A stretch of DNA of 64,000 nt. It comes from Welwitschia mirabilis (taxonomy: Eukaryota; Gnetophyta; Gnetopsida; Welwitschiales). A program made the translations under genes and the position numbers. Under the pieces are notes generated by a model, which saw only the letters and a program-made list of their open reading frames with translations, did no database searches and was not told the DNA's origin. The stretch spans positions 80,587,844 to 80,651,843 of the forward strand of contig JBOZIK010000001.1 in the NCBI GenBank assembly GCA_051453625.1, given 5' to 3'. This document shows positions 1 to 12,388 of this stretch, piece by piece. Every line of letters starts with the position of its first letter. The stretch's first letter is position 1.

Positions 1-2105
1 CACATAATTAGTGGTGGCTAAGTAATCACATGCCTATCCTCTTGCATGCACCATGAAAACTGTATAAAAGAAGAGGGGAATGGGTTACTTATGCACTTAC
101 TGGAGAGAATGATTTTACTCAAATAATGATTATGATTTCTCAAGTATGCTTAATCATGTTTCTTAATGTACATTAGTTTTTTAATGTTCTCCAAATATCA
201 CTTCGTTATAATTCATAAGGGCTCAATTTCAATGCCTTACTCTTTTAAGTTTAATAGCTAAAATATGAAATAAAAGTCCATGTAATNNNNNNNNNNAAAA
301 AACATACTTTAGGAATTACTATAGCCAAATCATTAACTTCCATAAAGTTGGGCATAAAATTTACATAACCATGTTCTTCAACAATATCTTCTAGTAAGAT
401 ATCAAGATCTATTTAAAATTTGAATCTTTAATTAGTTCATAAAAGGAGGAAAATTTTTAAAAATCAATTTCCTCATAAGAACATATAGACATATCATATA
501 TGTAAATTATAAAATACCCTTTCATTTTTAAGTATAAGCATGAAGAAAATAATCATATAAAATTTCAATAATATGCTTAAGTATCTAGGACACACATGTC
601 TCTTTTACAATTCTATTCATGCAACACTCAGGAAAAACATGTAAATGAAACCTAGATATATGCCAAGATTTGTTCTTTTTTGCATCATCTCTTGTAATGA
701 TTTCTACACATGCATAGATGGTGTGAGAACTAGATTTCATAATAGTTTCCAATATGGCTCATAACAAGGAATAAAACCTAAGTATGAGGTAAGGAAACAC
801 AAGAATATCCAAGATGCACTAATAAAAAAAAATCCAAGATGCATTAACACAATAATCTAGTATGTACAGTTAGAATAATCCAAAAGTATAATGCAAAATA
901 ATCTAAGATATGACTAAGACCTTACATCAATTAATATTATTTTCTTTACTATTCTTCCATAAAAGTTTTAGGTAATATAGGTATGAAAAACTAGAAGGAA
1001 ATAAAATCAACATATTTATGCACATATTTTTTCCTAGAGGTTTGATACATATACCTTAAGACTTATAACAAAGAGTACCATAATCTAAGTTTTGAATAAC
1101 TAGTTACCATAACTGGATTTCATTTTATTACTTAACATATTAAGTCATGGTCAATGGTCAACACAAGTCATCCATAGACACTCTACAAAAAGTCCACAAT
1201 AAGGGGTAATCCAAATTTAATTTATAATATAAGCAAGGTTGTAATAATTATGACATAATGGATACACATAGAAATAAGACTTACAATTCCAAGATTTCCC
1301 TTATAATCTACTTAGTGAAAATTTTCAATTATACAATCATCCTAGTAGAACAATTCTAAATAAGCATGATAATACATATGGGATTCAAATCATGCAAATA
1401 CAAAATTAAAAACATATAATAATTTATAAGAGAAGGTTGGGAACCAAACCTATTTATAAGTTAGGTCTTTAAGTATTGCAATTTGTATTTCAAGCTCTAA
1501 CATGTTCACAATTGCAAGGTATGATTCTATAACTATATTGACTAGGGGACTCAGGTGTCTGTTACAAAGAACTAATAATAGAACTAACAATAAGGCTTAG
1601 GTTTCTACAGATAATTTATGTTCCCATAATCCATCCTTTCTAAGACTGGACATTGGGTGTAAATAATAATATAATATAATAGTGCTAAATAAATTTAACT
1701 ACATGAAATAAATAACATCAGTAAATACTTCATATCACATATATTTACTATTTTATGATCAAGATGTAAATTAAGAAAAATCTAAATTAAAAATATAGTT
1801 AATTTCTAAAATAAGTTAAGTTATCTAATTTTAAATTATAATAATACAAAAACATGCATGAGTAACAGTAAATTCCATAATTAGCTTAATTTTTTAATTA
1901 ATTACTAAAAGTAATAACTATAAGTTAATATTTTAATAAATTCTAAAATAAATTATTATGCAAATACTTAATTTAACTATTACTTTTATTATAAATATTA
2001 TTATTTTTAAATAATTAAAAGCTAAACTTTTTTGTTATTATCAGGTTTTCAATATTTAATTATTTATATAAATGACTAGAAAGGTTTTCTAACCTAAGAA
2101 AAATT
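1..2105. other. AT-rich stretch with no gene recognised
   Basis: No coding match, LTR pair or RNA gene could be recognised. The sequence is AT-rich with many stops in all frames and contains a 10-N gap at 287-296. By position it should hold the 5' LTR of copia F, whose gag starts just downstream, but its last 200 bases do not resemble the end of F's 3' LTR at 61290-61382. It may be another insertion, a diverged LTR, or sequence joined wrongly. Confidence 0.5.
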
Positions 2106-2469
2106 TGGATGTGATGACTCACAAAAAAGAGTAACTTTATTGAGTGAATTATGGAAGGAGTGCCATTTGTTAAACCTTTGCTCTTTGATGGGACAAACTA
2201 GACACATTGAAAGATGAGGATGTGAGTGTACTTATAGTCTTTTACATTTTAGGTATGATAAAACATAGAATAAGGATATATAGATTCTATAGAAACCATA
2301 ATAGATGCTATAGGCAACACCATTACATAGATTAAGTAAAGAAAAGATTGAGAAGACAAAGAGAAGGCAGCCTTCATGTATGATTATAAATAAAAAATGC
2401 ACTATATTTAACTCTAATAATGGAGAAGTTTAATAGAATAGTAGGTTATAAGATGGTATAAGAAATACA
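2106..2469 (+). pseudogene. gag: Copia F gag, N-terminal part (split by copia A)
   Basis: This is the start of a Ty1/copia Gag, the capsid-forming protein of the particle. A degenerate primer-binding site (ttggatgtgatgac) lies at about 2110, followed by an ATG at 2152 reading MEGVPFVKPLLFDGTN, the usual copia Gag opening ([..]RPPLFDGTNY.YWK). Further on, FNRIVGYKM matches the conserved EFNRIS..TAKEIW block. The frame is cut at the codons for KEI by the LTR of copia A and resumes at 9557 as WNIPSRTYEGTYVVN, so the two pieces are one gene. The leader (AGTAACTTTATTGAGT) is close to that of copia E at about 49545, placing E and F in one family. Several stops make it non-functional. Confidence 0.75.
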
Positions 2470-3704
2470 TATTAGATTATGTATTACCAATTAATGTTAA
2501 ACTAATGTCTTTTGTGAAGTAAAATTTATATATCTTTGTGAAGAAAAAATTGATTACTTGCACATCAAAAGTTGAAGCTATTAATGTCACATTTTGATCT
2601 TGAAACCTATCAAGTTCTATTACCTTCTTGAGGGATCAACTAGACTTCTTAGGAGTTGATAAGACCTATGAATCTAAGAACTAGTACTCTTAAACTAATC
2701 ATTAAGGAATCGATTAGACCTATAAGGGGTCAACTGGATTTGATCTCTATGCACCTGATACACCTGAACTAGTCATCAGGGGGTCGATCAGACACCTAAG
2801 AAGTCAACTAGACTTAATGTAAAAAACTANNNNNNNNNNTTTATTAGATCCAAGAATGACCAGATTAGCAATTGGCTAGATCCTAAGGATTCAACTAGAC
2901 ATGGAGTTTTAAGAAACTGAGATAACTAAAAAGTTCACTTAAGGAACCTATTTAAATCAGAGTACCAAGAGGGATCAATAAGACATTTGAGGGGTTGACT
3001 GGCTAAAATAGAAGCACAAATTTTATCTCCATTGTGTATCCATTTTACAGTTGTTAAAAGTGTGTTTTCAATTGTAATAACTCTAAAATCATTCCATTAT
3101 AAATAACCAAGAATAAAATCACTATATAAGCTTTTTGATCTTTAGGCAAACTATGGAATCTTGGTGATTAATCCTTATACCATCTTGCCATTGCATTTCT
3201 AACCAAAGATGAACATCGTTTGTATTGCATACAAGTTTAGATATGCAGTACTTCATTGTTAATAGACTGTATTATTTATAGGAGAAGTGCTCTGTTACCT
3301 TCATTAAACAAAAGAATGAGTAATACTAGTGCACTTGGGCATTCTATCATTACTACCATGATTTATTAGAAAAGGTTGAGATTAAGCATTTAGAAAAAGT
3401 CCATTTGTAAAAGGTTACAGATGTCCTAGAATACCTGGAAGAGTTTAATAGAGATCTAGAATAGGCTTGGTAATAAGATGATCATCGAGAGTAAAGTAGG
3501 GGTTTTTCCTGAACCACTATAAAACTTGCATGCATATGATCGGTATTTCTATTCTTTCTATTGTTTTTTTTTAGAATACCTTCAACTTTTATGTGTAAAG
3601 TTTTTGGTGATTCATTTTAAACAAGTATGTAGTATGAATTTATTTGAATAATTTTGAGAAACCTATTCATTTCCTCTCCCTCCACTAGGCTTCTCGATTC
3701 CACA
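2470..3704 (+). repeat. 5' LTR of copia A
   Basis: It aligns along its length with 8327-9556. It starts TATTAGATTATGTATTACC (TG decayed to TA) and ends gattccaca just before the primer-binding site. It carries at least eight imperfect copies of a GGGTCGACCAGAC-like motif in about 400 bases (2630-3010). A 10-N gap lies at 2830-2839. Confidence 0.9.
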
Positions 3705-3720
3705 TTTGGTATCAGAGTTA
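3705..3720 (+). promoter_or_regulatory. Primer-binding site of copia A
   Basis: TGGTATCAGAG at 3707-3717 is complementary to the 3' end of plant initiator tRNA-Met, the usual minus-strand primer of Ty1/copia. It lies two bases after the LTR end, which fixes that end. Confidence 0.85.
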
Positions 3721-3779
3721 AGTTGAGTCCATATTAATATTTTAATCAATCTAGACTCTAGAACTCAAAATAAGTAATC

Positions 3780-4560
3780 CCTCTATTAGCTTTTTAACTA
3801 TGCCTTCCTTAGACACTTGCACTCTTATTGATATATTTGGATAGTTTGTGCATATATTTTCAAGTAAATTCCAAATTTTGGATATGAAAAGGAGGCATGA
3901 GAAAGTGACAATAGTTCAAGTCAAGAATCTAATGAAGACAGAAGACTATCTTTTATGGCAATTATTCCTCCTCTATAGAACTTGTCTAGCACATCAAAGC
4001 TTAATAATTTGGATGTTATTAATGAAGAATAGGATGGACTAAAATATACTTATCAAAAAGTATACTTGGAATGTGAAAAGATAGCAAAGAGATAAATGAT
4101 TTAAACAAGATTGTATAGTCTCTTACCAAGGAAAAGGTGGAAATTGAATCAAAATACAAAAAGAGTAAATTTGAAAATTTCAATCTCATTTTATAAGTAA
4201 AATATTTCTCTCATTTTATTAATAAATTTCCTAGTGGTTCTTCCAAATTAGAATGCATGCTTGAAGTTCATAAGCCTATTAGTGATAAGTTAGAAATTGG
4301 ATTCATCTCTCAAAAACCACAAAGTTAGAAAAATCAAGTAACTTGGTAAAGTAAGTTTATTTCTAAAGTTACTTGTTATTTCTATAGAAATAAAAATCAT
4401 TTAAAATGTTTTTGCAATACTAGAAGTTTAATACTATTTTTAAACTTAGTCAGTTCTTTTTCTTTTAAATTTATTCCAAAAAGAGGTGTTCCACATAAGT
4501 CTAAAAAGAGTAAGTGGGTGAAAGTTAATAATTTAAAAAGTATCTTAATTCAAACAACTT
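3780..4560 (+). pseudogene. gag: Copia A gag remnant with coiled coil and zinc knuckle
   Basis: The N-terminal capsid part is short or unrecognisable. The middle (about 4040-4290) is rich in Lys, Glu, Asn and Ile and resembles the coiled-coil C-terminal region of SIRE-type Gag. A nucleic-acid-binding zinc knuckle follows at about 4370-4425, CYFYRNKNHLKCFC, with Tyr in place of the second Cys. The segment after it (KWVKVNNL) resembles the linker before the copia protease. Frameshifts and stops are frequent. Confidence 0.6.
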
Positions 4561-4569
4561 TCAAGATCT

Positions 4570-7500
4570 TGAATAGTAGTATCTAGTATTTAGATAATTA
4601 ATTCTCAAGACATATGATAAGATACAAATCCAAGTTCAAGCAATTAAGCAACTTTCATAGAGGAGAAGTGATCTTTGGTGACAATGGAAAAGTAAAAATA
4701 GAAGGTATCAGAAGCATCGGAGGAGGTAACATATCTAGAATTAATGAAGTTTTATATGTAAATGGCTTAAAAGATAATTTATTGAGTATTAGTTAAATAT
4801 GTAACAAAGGTTACAATGCAGTTTTTTACAAGCCTAAATATGAAATTTTGCATGGCAAATGAAACAATGTTATCCTTAGAGCAAATAGAATAGACAATGT
4901 TTATAGTATAGACCAATCATTTTTTCTATGTTATTTTCCTCATATTACTCAAGAAGATATTTGGCATAAAGGATTAGGTCATGTTAATTATGATCAATTG
5001 AAAACAATTATTATAAAAACATTGTGAAAGGTATTTCTAAGATAAGTGTAGAAAGACAAGGTTTATATGATGCATGCCAAAAGGTAAAACAAATAAGAAC
5101 GTCACATAAAATTAAAAACCAAGCTTCCACAAAAATGGCATTAGATCTCATTCATATGAAGTTGGTAGGCCTTGCTCAAACTCAAAGTCTAATTAATGAC
5201 TTTTCTAGGTATACTTGAGTTGTTTTTTAATTAAAAAAATCTAAAACATACAAATATTGGATTTAGATATGCAACAAGATTTAAAATAAGAAAGGGTATA
5301 CCATAAAGTAATTAAGAAGTGATCATAGTGGTGAATTTGAGAACCATTTATTTGAAAAATATTGCATTGACATTGAAATTGATCAATAATTTTCAGCCCA
5401 TAAAATGCCACAACAAAATGATATAGCTGAAAGAAAGAATAGAGTCCTCCAAGAAATGGCATGAACTAAGTTAAATGATAAGAAGGATCCTAAATCATTT
5501 TGGATTGATGCTATTAGCACAACATGCTATATTATTAATAGTGTTTATCTTAGACTAGGATAGATAAAACTCTGTATGAGTTGTGAAAAGGAAGATAATC
5601 TAATGTTTTATATTTTAAAGTCTTTGGAAGTAAATGTTATATGCTAAAAGAGAACATTTAAGAAAATTCAACTCTAAAGCTAATAAAGCTATATTTTTAG
5701 GTTACTTAACTAAAAGTAGAGCAAGAATCAATTAATGTATATTTTAATGAGATTGACATAAGGTCAAATTGTTAAGATGATAAGGAAGTCATATCGATAA
5801 GTATTCCTATAACTAATGAAGTGACTACTAAAACTAATGAAGCTCTTGTAAAAGAAGGCATAACTAAAAAGCTCAAAGAGTTAAAACATCATCCATTAGA
5901 ATATATTACTTAAAACGTTACTTCAAAAATAAATACAAGAAGTTCTATGAAAAATTTATGTGCTCACATCTATTATGTTTTAAAGATAAAGCTCTAGAAA
6001 TCTAAAAAAGCTAAAAATCATGAGGAATGAATGATGGAAACGCAAGATGAATTATAACAGTTCAAAATAAATGATATTTGAAGACTTGTAAAAAGGCCAG
6101 TAGATAAAAATATTATTGAGAATAAGTCAATTTTTAAAATAAATGTGATTTAAAAAATAATGTCATTAAAAATAAGGCAAGATTAATATCACAAGGCTAT
6201 AACCAAATAGAAGGTATCAGTATAGATGATACTTTTACTTCTATTGTAAGACTAGGTAGCATTAGAATGTTTTTGTATTTTACAGCCTCTAAAAATTTCA
6301 AAGTGTATCAAATGAATGTTAAGAGTGCCTTTTTAAATGGTACCTTAAATGAAGAAGTTTATGTAAAATAACCACAAGGTTTTATTAATCCTCATAAAAC
6401 TGATCATGTTTATAGGCTTAATAAATCTTTGTATGGATTTAAGTAAGCTTCAAGAGCTTGGTATGAGAATCTAACCACATTTTTAAATGATAATGAATAT
6501 ATTCATGGAACAGTAAAAAAAACCTTATTTGTGAAGAACTTTAAAAAATTTTTATTATTATACAAATCTATGTAGATGATATCATATTTAGTGCCTCAAA
6601 TAAAAGCTTGTTAAAAGAATTTACAACTGTTATAACAATACATTTTGAAATGAGCATGCTTGGTGAAGTGAAAATGTTTCTTTAATTACAAATTAAGAAA
6701 TCGAAGGATGAAATATTTATTTCTTAATCTAAATATGCAAAAGATTTAATCAAATGTTTTNNNNNNNNNNNNNNNNNNNNNNNNNNNNNNNNNNNNNNNN
6801 NNNNNNNNNNNNNNNNNNNNNNNNNNNNNNNNNNNNNNNNNNNNNNNNNNNNNNNNNNNNCAATACATTTTGAAATGAGCATGCTTGGTGAAGTGAAAAT
6901 GTTTCTTTAATTACAAATTAAGAAATAGAAGGATGAAATATTTATTTCTTAATCTAAATATGCAAAAGATTTAATCAAATGTTTTAAATTTAAAAATGTT
7001 AAAATAATTAATACTTCTATTTCAACATCTTGTAAAGTGAGTTTGGATGAGAATGGAAAATCAGTAGATCAAAAACTTTATAGGAGTATGATTGGAATTT
7101 TATTATATTTAACAGCAAGTATACTAGACATTATGTTTAGTATTGTAGTCTCTATAACATATCAATCCCAACTAAAAGAATCACATTTACAAGTAGTAAA
7201 AAGAATAATTAGGTATGTAAAAGGCACTTGTGATTACAGTTTATGGTATTCTACAAAGACATCCTTTGANNNNNNNNNNNNNNNNAATGCAGATTGGGCT
7301 GGATGTAAGGACAATAGAAAGAGTTCAAGTGGAAATTATTTTCTATAAGGTTAATGCTTAGTAGGAAAATTAAGAAAAAAATAAAATTCAATCTCCTTTT
7401 AGCTACAGAAGTTGAATATATTACAATAGAAAGTTGTTGTGCTCATCTTTTATAAATGAAAGAAATGCTAAAGGATTTTCATGTAAATTTTAAATAAGTT

Positions 7501-7690
7501 CCTATTTTTTGTGATAATACCAGTGCTATAAATAACTCTAAAAATCCTATTCATCACTAAAGAATCAAACATATTAATCTAAGGCATTAATTTTTAATAG
7601 ATTAAGTATAAAAAAGAAATATTATTTTAAACTTTGTTAATATAGATTAAAAACTAGTAGATATATTTAACAAACCCTAAATTTTAATAG
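4570..7690 (+). pseudogene. pol: Copia A pol remnant (protease, integrase, RT, RNase H)
   Basis: The domains are in Ty1/copia order. Protease: YLDN..SRHM and FGDNGKVKIEG, then LKDNLLSIS (4590-4796). Integrase zinc region: IWHKGLGHVNYDQL (about 4960). Integrase core: SRYT, RSDHSGEFEN and PQQNDIAERKNRVLQEMA (5150-5465), so the second Asp and the Glu of the DDE triad are visible. RT: MNVKSAFLNG, with the first catalytic Asp changed to Asn (6310-6345), and an intact YVDD at 6569-6580. RNase H: NADWAGCKDNRKSSSG, EYI.IESCCAHLL and CDNTSAINNSKNP (7286-7560), ending LVDIFNKP. About 120 bases before the 100-N gap (6640-6760) are repeated after it (6861-6984). Many in-frame stops make it dead. Confidence 0.85.
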
Positions 7691-8312
7691 TTTGCTTCAT
7701 CTCAGAAATAAACTAGATTTATCTCATCATCCTTTGGCTAATTGCAAGATGGTCAACTGGATCTATGATTTAGTCAACCAGATATGGTTGATCAATTGGC
7801 ATGAAAGCTTAGTCTCCCAAACCCTATCAGTTTTATTAGCCCCTCTTGAGAAAGCTGGAAGCTCAGAGTGGAAGGCAGTTGAAGAAGAGAAAGACAAGAA
7901 ATCTATTTGTATCTTTTCTCTATGCTTGTATTTATTGTTATATTTGCTTATGTACATTTCTTTCCTTTATTATTGATGTCAAAAGGAAGAGAATTAGCTA
8001 GTTATTTGCACTTGATTTTATGCTTTACAAGTTGTGTCTCAAATTTTTTATTGCAAATCTAATTTCCATATGAGCTAAACTTTTTGATATATTATATTAT
8101 TAATTAATTATTTATGATCAAAATGTTGTTTATCCTATATATTTTTGGAACTTAAAATTATCTTTAAATTTTGACAAAAATTGAGGTATTTTCAAAATTT
8201 TTATATTGTTATTAAAGGTTTTATATTTTTCCAAAGATTACTAGGCATTTTGGGAGGGGGAGTTTTTCTCAATTTCAATATTTTACAACTAAGGGAATTT
8301 TTTCCATCAATG
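7691..8312 (+). other. Copia A 3' untranslated region
   Basis: This lies between the end of RNase H and the polypurine tract. A 94-codon ORF at 7692-7976 has no family resemblance. It contains two more copies of the LTR motif (GTCAACTGGATC near 7752, GTCAACCAGAT near 7773). I treat it as untranslated and the ORF as chance. Confidence 0.55.
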
Positions 8313-8326
8313 CTAAAAAGGGAGAT
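8313..8326 (+). promoter_or_regulatory. Polypurine tract of copia A
   Basis: AAAAAGGGAGA sits directly before the TGTTAG start of the 3' LTR. This is the plus-strand primer site and it fixes the LTR start at 8327. Confidence 0.8.
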
Positions 8327-9556
8327 TGTTAGATTTTGTATTACCAATTAATATCAAACTAATGTTTTCTATGAAAAAAAATTTATATATTTTTGTATTA
8401 AAAAAATTAATCACTTATAGGTCAAAAGATAAAGCTATGAATATCATATTTTAATCTTAAAGCCTGTCAAGTTATATTACCCTCTTAAGAGATCGACCAG
8501 ACTTCTAAGGGGTTGATTAGACTTATGAATGTAAAAACTAGTACTCCTAAGCTAATTGTGCAAGGGTCAACTAGATGTATGAGGGGTTGACCAGACTTGA
8601 GCACTATGCACTTGATACACCTAAACCGATTGTCAAGGGATCAACCAGATACCTGAGGGGTCAATTAAACTTGATGCAAAAAACTAGTATGGATTTTTAT
8701 TAGGACTAAGTGGGTGACTAGATGAGCAGTTAACTAAATCCTAAGGGGTCAATCAAACATGAAGCTATAAGAAACTAGGGCAATTGAAAAATTTACTCGA
8801 GCAACTTATTTAAGTCACAGTGCTAAGAGGGGTTAACAGGGTGTTTGAGGGGTCAACCGGCTAGAACAAAATGCAAAGTTTATATTTGTTATGTAGTCAT
8901 TTTATAGCTATTAGAGTGTATTTTCAATTGTAATAGCCCTAAAAGAATTCCATTATAAATATCCAAGAGTAAAATCACTATAGAAGCTTTTTGATCTTTG
9001 GGAAAACTATGGAATCTTGGTGATTGATCATTGTACTATCTTGGCATTACATTTCTAACTAAAAATGAACATCTATAGTATTGCATACAAGGTCAGATTT
9101 GTAGCACTCCATTATTCATAGATTGTATTATTTATAAGAGAAGTGCTCCATTACTTTTATTGAACCAAATAACAAGTGATACCAGTGCATTTGGGCATTT
9201 TATCATCACTACCATGATTTATTGCAAAAGGTTAACACTGAGACTTTAGAAAAAGTCTATTTATAGAAGGTTATAGATAATCCTAGAATACCTAGAAGAG
9301 TTTAATGAAGATCCAGCTCAGGCTTGGTAATAAGCTGATTGTCAAGAGTGAAGTAAAGGGTTTCCCTAAACCACTATAAAACTTTTGTGCATATGATTGG
9401 TATTTCTATACTTTCTATTATTTTTATTTTTAAAAATACTTTTAGCTTTTATGTGCAACGTTTTTGATGATTCATTTTAAGCAAGTCTATAATTTGAATT
9501 TATTTGAATAATTTTGAAAAACCTATTCACCCTTACAAAGGGTTCTCAATCCTAGA
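8327..9556 (+). repeat. 3' LTR of copia A
   Basis: It starts TGTTAGATTTTGTATTACC and pairs with 2470-3704. It holds about nine copies of the GGGTCGACC-like motif between 8490 and 8875, for example agatcgaccagac, ggggttgaccagac and ggggtcaaccggc. The end is set by alignment to the 5' copy; the final CA has decayed to GA. Confidence 0.9.
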
Positions 9557-10796
9557 CTATGGAACATTCCGAGTAGAACATATGAAGGAACTTATGTTGT
9601 TAATTAGTCAAAGCTACTTGTATAAATAAACTATTTTGAAAATCTTAAAATAAACAATGGAGGGATAAGTCATGAGTAATTCACAAGACTCTCCTAAATT
9701 ATAAAGGCAATATGTGGCATTGGTAANNNNNNNNNNAAAAAGTTGTTAGATCTATAACTTCTAAATATAGTTCTAAGAATATAGCCATGGAAGAATTAAA
9801 AAATTTGAATTCTATAAATACAAAAGAGTTACAAAGTGCTTTAATAACTATGAAATGAATCTTATTTAGGATAGTACCTTAAAAGAAAAGTTCATTAGTC
9901 TTAAGATTGGTGAAAGAACAAAACAAAGTACAAAAGAATAGATAAAGAAAGTACAAGAAGATGATGATTCTATGGATGAGGTAGATAAGAACCTGCTCTT
10001 ATAAAAAGGAAGATAAGAAGACTTCTTTCANNNNNNNNNNNNNNNNNNNNNNNNNNNNNNNNNNNNNNNNNNNNNNNNNNNNNNNNNNNNNNNNNNNNNN
10101 NNNNNNNNNNNNNNNNNNNNNNNNNNNNNNNNNNNNNNNNNNNNNNNNNNNNNNNNNNNNNNNNNNNNNNNNNNNNNNNNNNNNNNNNNNNNNNNNNNNN
10201 NNNNNNNNNNNNNNNNNNNNNNNNNNNNNNNNNNNNNNNNNNNNNNNNNNNNNNNNNNNNNNNNNNNNNNNNNNNNNNNNNNNNNNNNNNNNNNNNNNNN
10301 NNNNNNNNNNNNNNNNNNNNNNNNNNNNNNNNNNNNNNNNNNNNNNNNNNNNNNNNNNNNNNNNNNNNNNNNNNNNNNNNNNNNNNNNNNNNNNNNNNNN
10401 NNNNNNNNNNNNNNNNNNNNNNNNNNNNNNNNNNNNNNNNNNNNNNNNNNNNNNNNNNNNNNNNNNNNNNNNNNNNNNNNNNNNNNNNNNNNNNNNNNNN
10501 NNNNNNNNNNNNNNNNNNNNNNNNNNNNNNNNNNNNNNNNNNNNNNNNNNNNNNNNNNNNNNNNNNNNNNNNNNNNNNNNNNNNNNNNNNNNNNNNNNNN
10601 NNNNNNNNNNNNNNNNNNNNNNNNNTTCAAAAAATCATCAGGATTTCAAACCAAAGGTAAGTTTCAAAGTAAGGTTTCTAGTAATACTTTTTTTCCTTCT
10701 AAATTTGATGTTTTCAAACTTGAATGTTCAGTATGTAAAGGATGAGTAGATATAACCTTAGAATATCCTAGTACTAATATAATGCAGAAAAAAGAA
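9557..10796 (+). pseudogene. gag: Copia F gag, middle part with zinc knuckle (split by A and E)
   Basis: This continues the gag started at 2152: WNIPSRTYEGTYVVN, then a poorly preserved stretch, then ELKNLNSINTKELQSALI (9785-9850), which matches the EEAKDLN.LSLEELIGSL helix of copia Gag. After a 595-N gap (10031-10625) comes a basic linker and a broken zinc knuckle, ECSVCKG..DITLECPS. The frame ends ...NIMQKKE at 10796, where the LTR of copia E is inserted. It resumes in frame at 52146 as QKKRAKQKE, matching the uninterrupted homologue at 53160-53200. A 10-N gap lies at 9727-9736. Stops show it is inactive. Confidence 0.75.
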
Positions 10797-12373
10797 TGAG
10801 GATCATTGAACTCAAAAATGATGAGTGAATGAGTTCCACCAAATAAAAATTTAAACTAATGATAAAATAATAAAAAATGTAATAATAAAATACCTTACCA
10901 AAATAACAAGATTCTCTAACCTAGGTTCATCCATAGATAGAGGATAGATTTTACTCACACCTAAAAATATTCTTGACCTATAAGAAAATAATGGTTTTCT
11001 AGTGTATCATAAACCTTAGAGTCTTCTCATAAGGTATAATTATATTCTAAGGTAGTATTATCTTCCTTATAGAAAACTAGTGATTTTCACAAGTGCACCA
11101 TAAATCTTACAATAATGAGAGTCTCCTTTAAAGGTATCACTTTCTTCCCTATAGGAAATAGTGGTTTTCATAGGTACAACATGGAACTTGCAATAGTGAA
11201 TGTCTCCTTGCAAGGTAAAACTCTCTTCTTTGCAAGGAAAAAATCATTTTCTAGCTTACCAACAACCTTGCAATAAGTACTCATAGGAACTACCTTAAAA
11301 GCACACTCATACAAGGGTTACCTTATAATGCATTTGATAATCTAGAATGAACTTATAATAATATTCAATAATAAGATAGTTAACAAATGTAAAACTACTA
11401 ATAAAATATAACAACAAGCTTAAAAGATAAATATTTGATGAAGACTTAAGATTATTATAGTTTTTTATAGTTATCACAAATATAAATAAGTAATGTAAGA
11501 TCCAATAGAGAATAATGAATTTAATGAAAGCTCCTTTTCCAATGATCTCTTTGATTTTTTAATTTTATGAAGTTCCTTTCACTTGTGTAATCTTAGTCCT
11601 ATGCTTGATCTAACCATTGTATACTAAAAGTTCAAGAATCATATCTTTGTTAAGGTACCAAGAAGTTATCTTTTTTTTTTTAATGGAATTGAGTCTTTAT
11701 ACAATTGAAGCAAATTTAGCCATTTGAGCTTGAAAGATAGTCATTTAAATTTTTAACCATAATGTAATGAATAGGTAATGTTTGGATGTTAGGTATGTAT
11801 ATTTAATTTTCATCAACATGAACTTTAGTTCAATACATATTTACATTTGTAAAAATCTACTAATAGTTAGATATCTTCACCTTATAGACATATTCAGTGA
11901 ACTTACCCAGATTTCAATGAAACTTGCTTTTTATAATTCTTGGGCTTTTGTGATCATGAATTTCTAATGTACAAGCTGATATTTCACTTAAAACATAAGA
12001 TATTAGCCAAAATCCAAATTAACTATATTACCTATTTTAGCTCAATATAAATGTCTTCAAATATATAGATGTCTTCATCTATGTCAGGTTCAACCTTTAG
12101 CATAGTCGTCTTTGAGGAGGTAGTAATCTTTTAGCCTACAACCTAAAATTTGATATATTAAATATGCTTTTAATGTTCTAAACTTCTTTACTAGAGATAT
12201 CTTCAACTTTTAGATGTTGTCAAATTATTTATTTTGCATTTCTATAATTAATCCTTTTTGTGAGATGTCATCTTTGTAGATCCATCATCATTTTATATTC
12301 TCTTTTCAATTACCTATTTATAATAATGAAGGATATTTAACAAGTGTAATCATGAAAACTAGATTTTGCAATA
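10797..12373 (-). repeat. 3' LTR of copia E
   Basis: It starts tgaggatcattgaactc, so on the minus strand it ends in ..TCA. Its right end is ...gattttgcaata (TG decayed to TA), next to a polypurine tract. It aligns with 49591-52140. The length of 1,577 bases agrees with about 1,590 for the other LTR once the gap-flanking duplicate there is discounted. Copies of the GATGTCT/AGACATC motif are scattered through it. Confidence 0.88.
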
Positions 12374-12388
12374 ATCTCCACCCTTTTT
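12374..12388 (-). promoter_or_regulatory. Polypurine tract of copia E
   Basis: On the minus strand this reads AAAAAGGGTGGAGAT immediately before the LTR. The same type of tract precedes the F and G LTRs at 58353-58367 and 62999-63013. Confidence 0.75.

Larger units (their letters stand above)
2470..9556 (+). mobile_element. Copia A: complete but decayed SIRE-like LTR retrotransposon
   Basis: This 7.1 kb element has two LTRs of about 1.23 kb, a primer-binding site, gag and pol remnants in copia order (gag, protease, integrase, RT, RNase H) and a polypurine tract. It lies inside the gag of copia F: KEI before 2470 and WNIPSRTYEG after 9561 join into one Gag motif. The TSD is decayed (ataca at 2465-2469, ctatg at 9557-9561; the undisrupted frame suggests atatg). 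Gag and integrase motifs (zinc knuckle, RKNRVLQEMA) and the long LTRs suggest the SIRE/Maximus lineage. Both LTRs begin TG or TA, and the G-to-A change in the 5' copy fits cytosine deamination. Gaps lie at 2830-2839, 6761-6860 and 7270-7285. Confidence 0.9.

Noticed and set aside
6640-6984. Real duplication of the RT end in copia A
   Set aside because: The two copies are almost identical and separated by exactly 100 N, as at twelve other gaps, so an assembly cause is more likely.
7692-7976. 94-codon ORF in copia A as an env-like gene
   Set aside because: It has no membrane or coiled-coil pattern of env-like ORFs beyond a hydrophobic end made by AT-rich sequence, and it contains LTR-type motif copies.
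10028-10630. 200-codon open frame
   Set aside because: It consists entirely of N.
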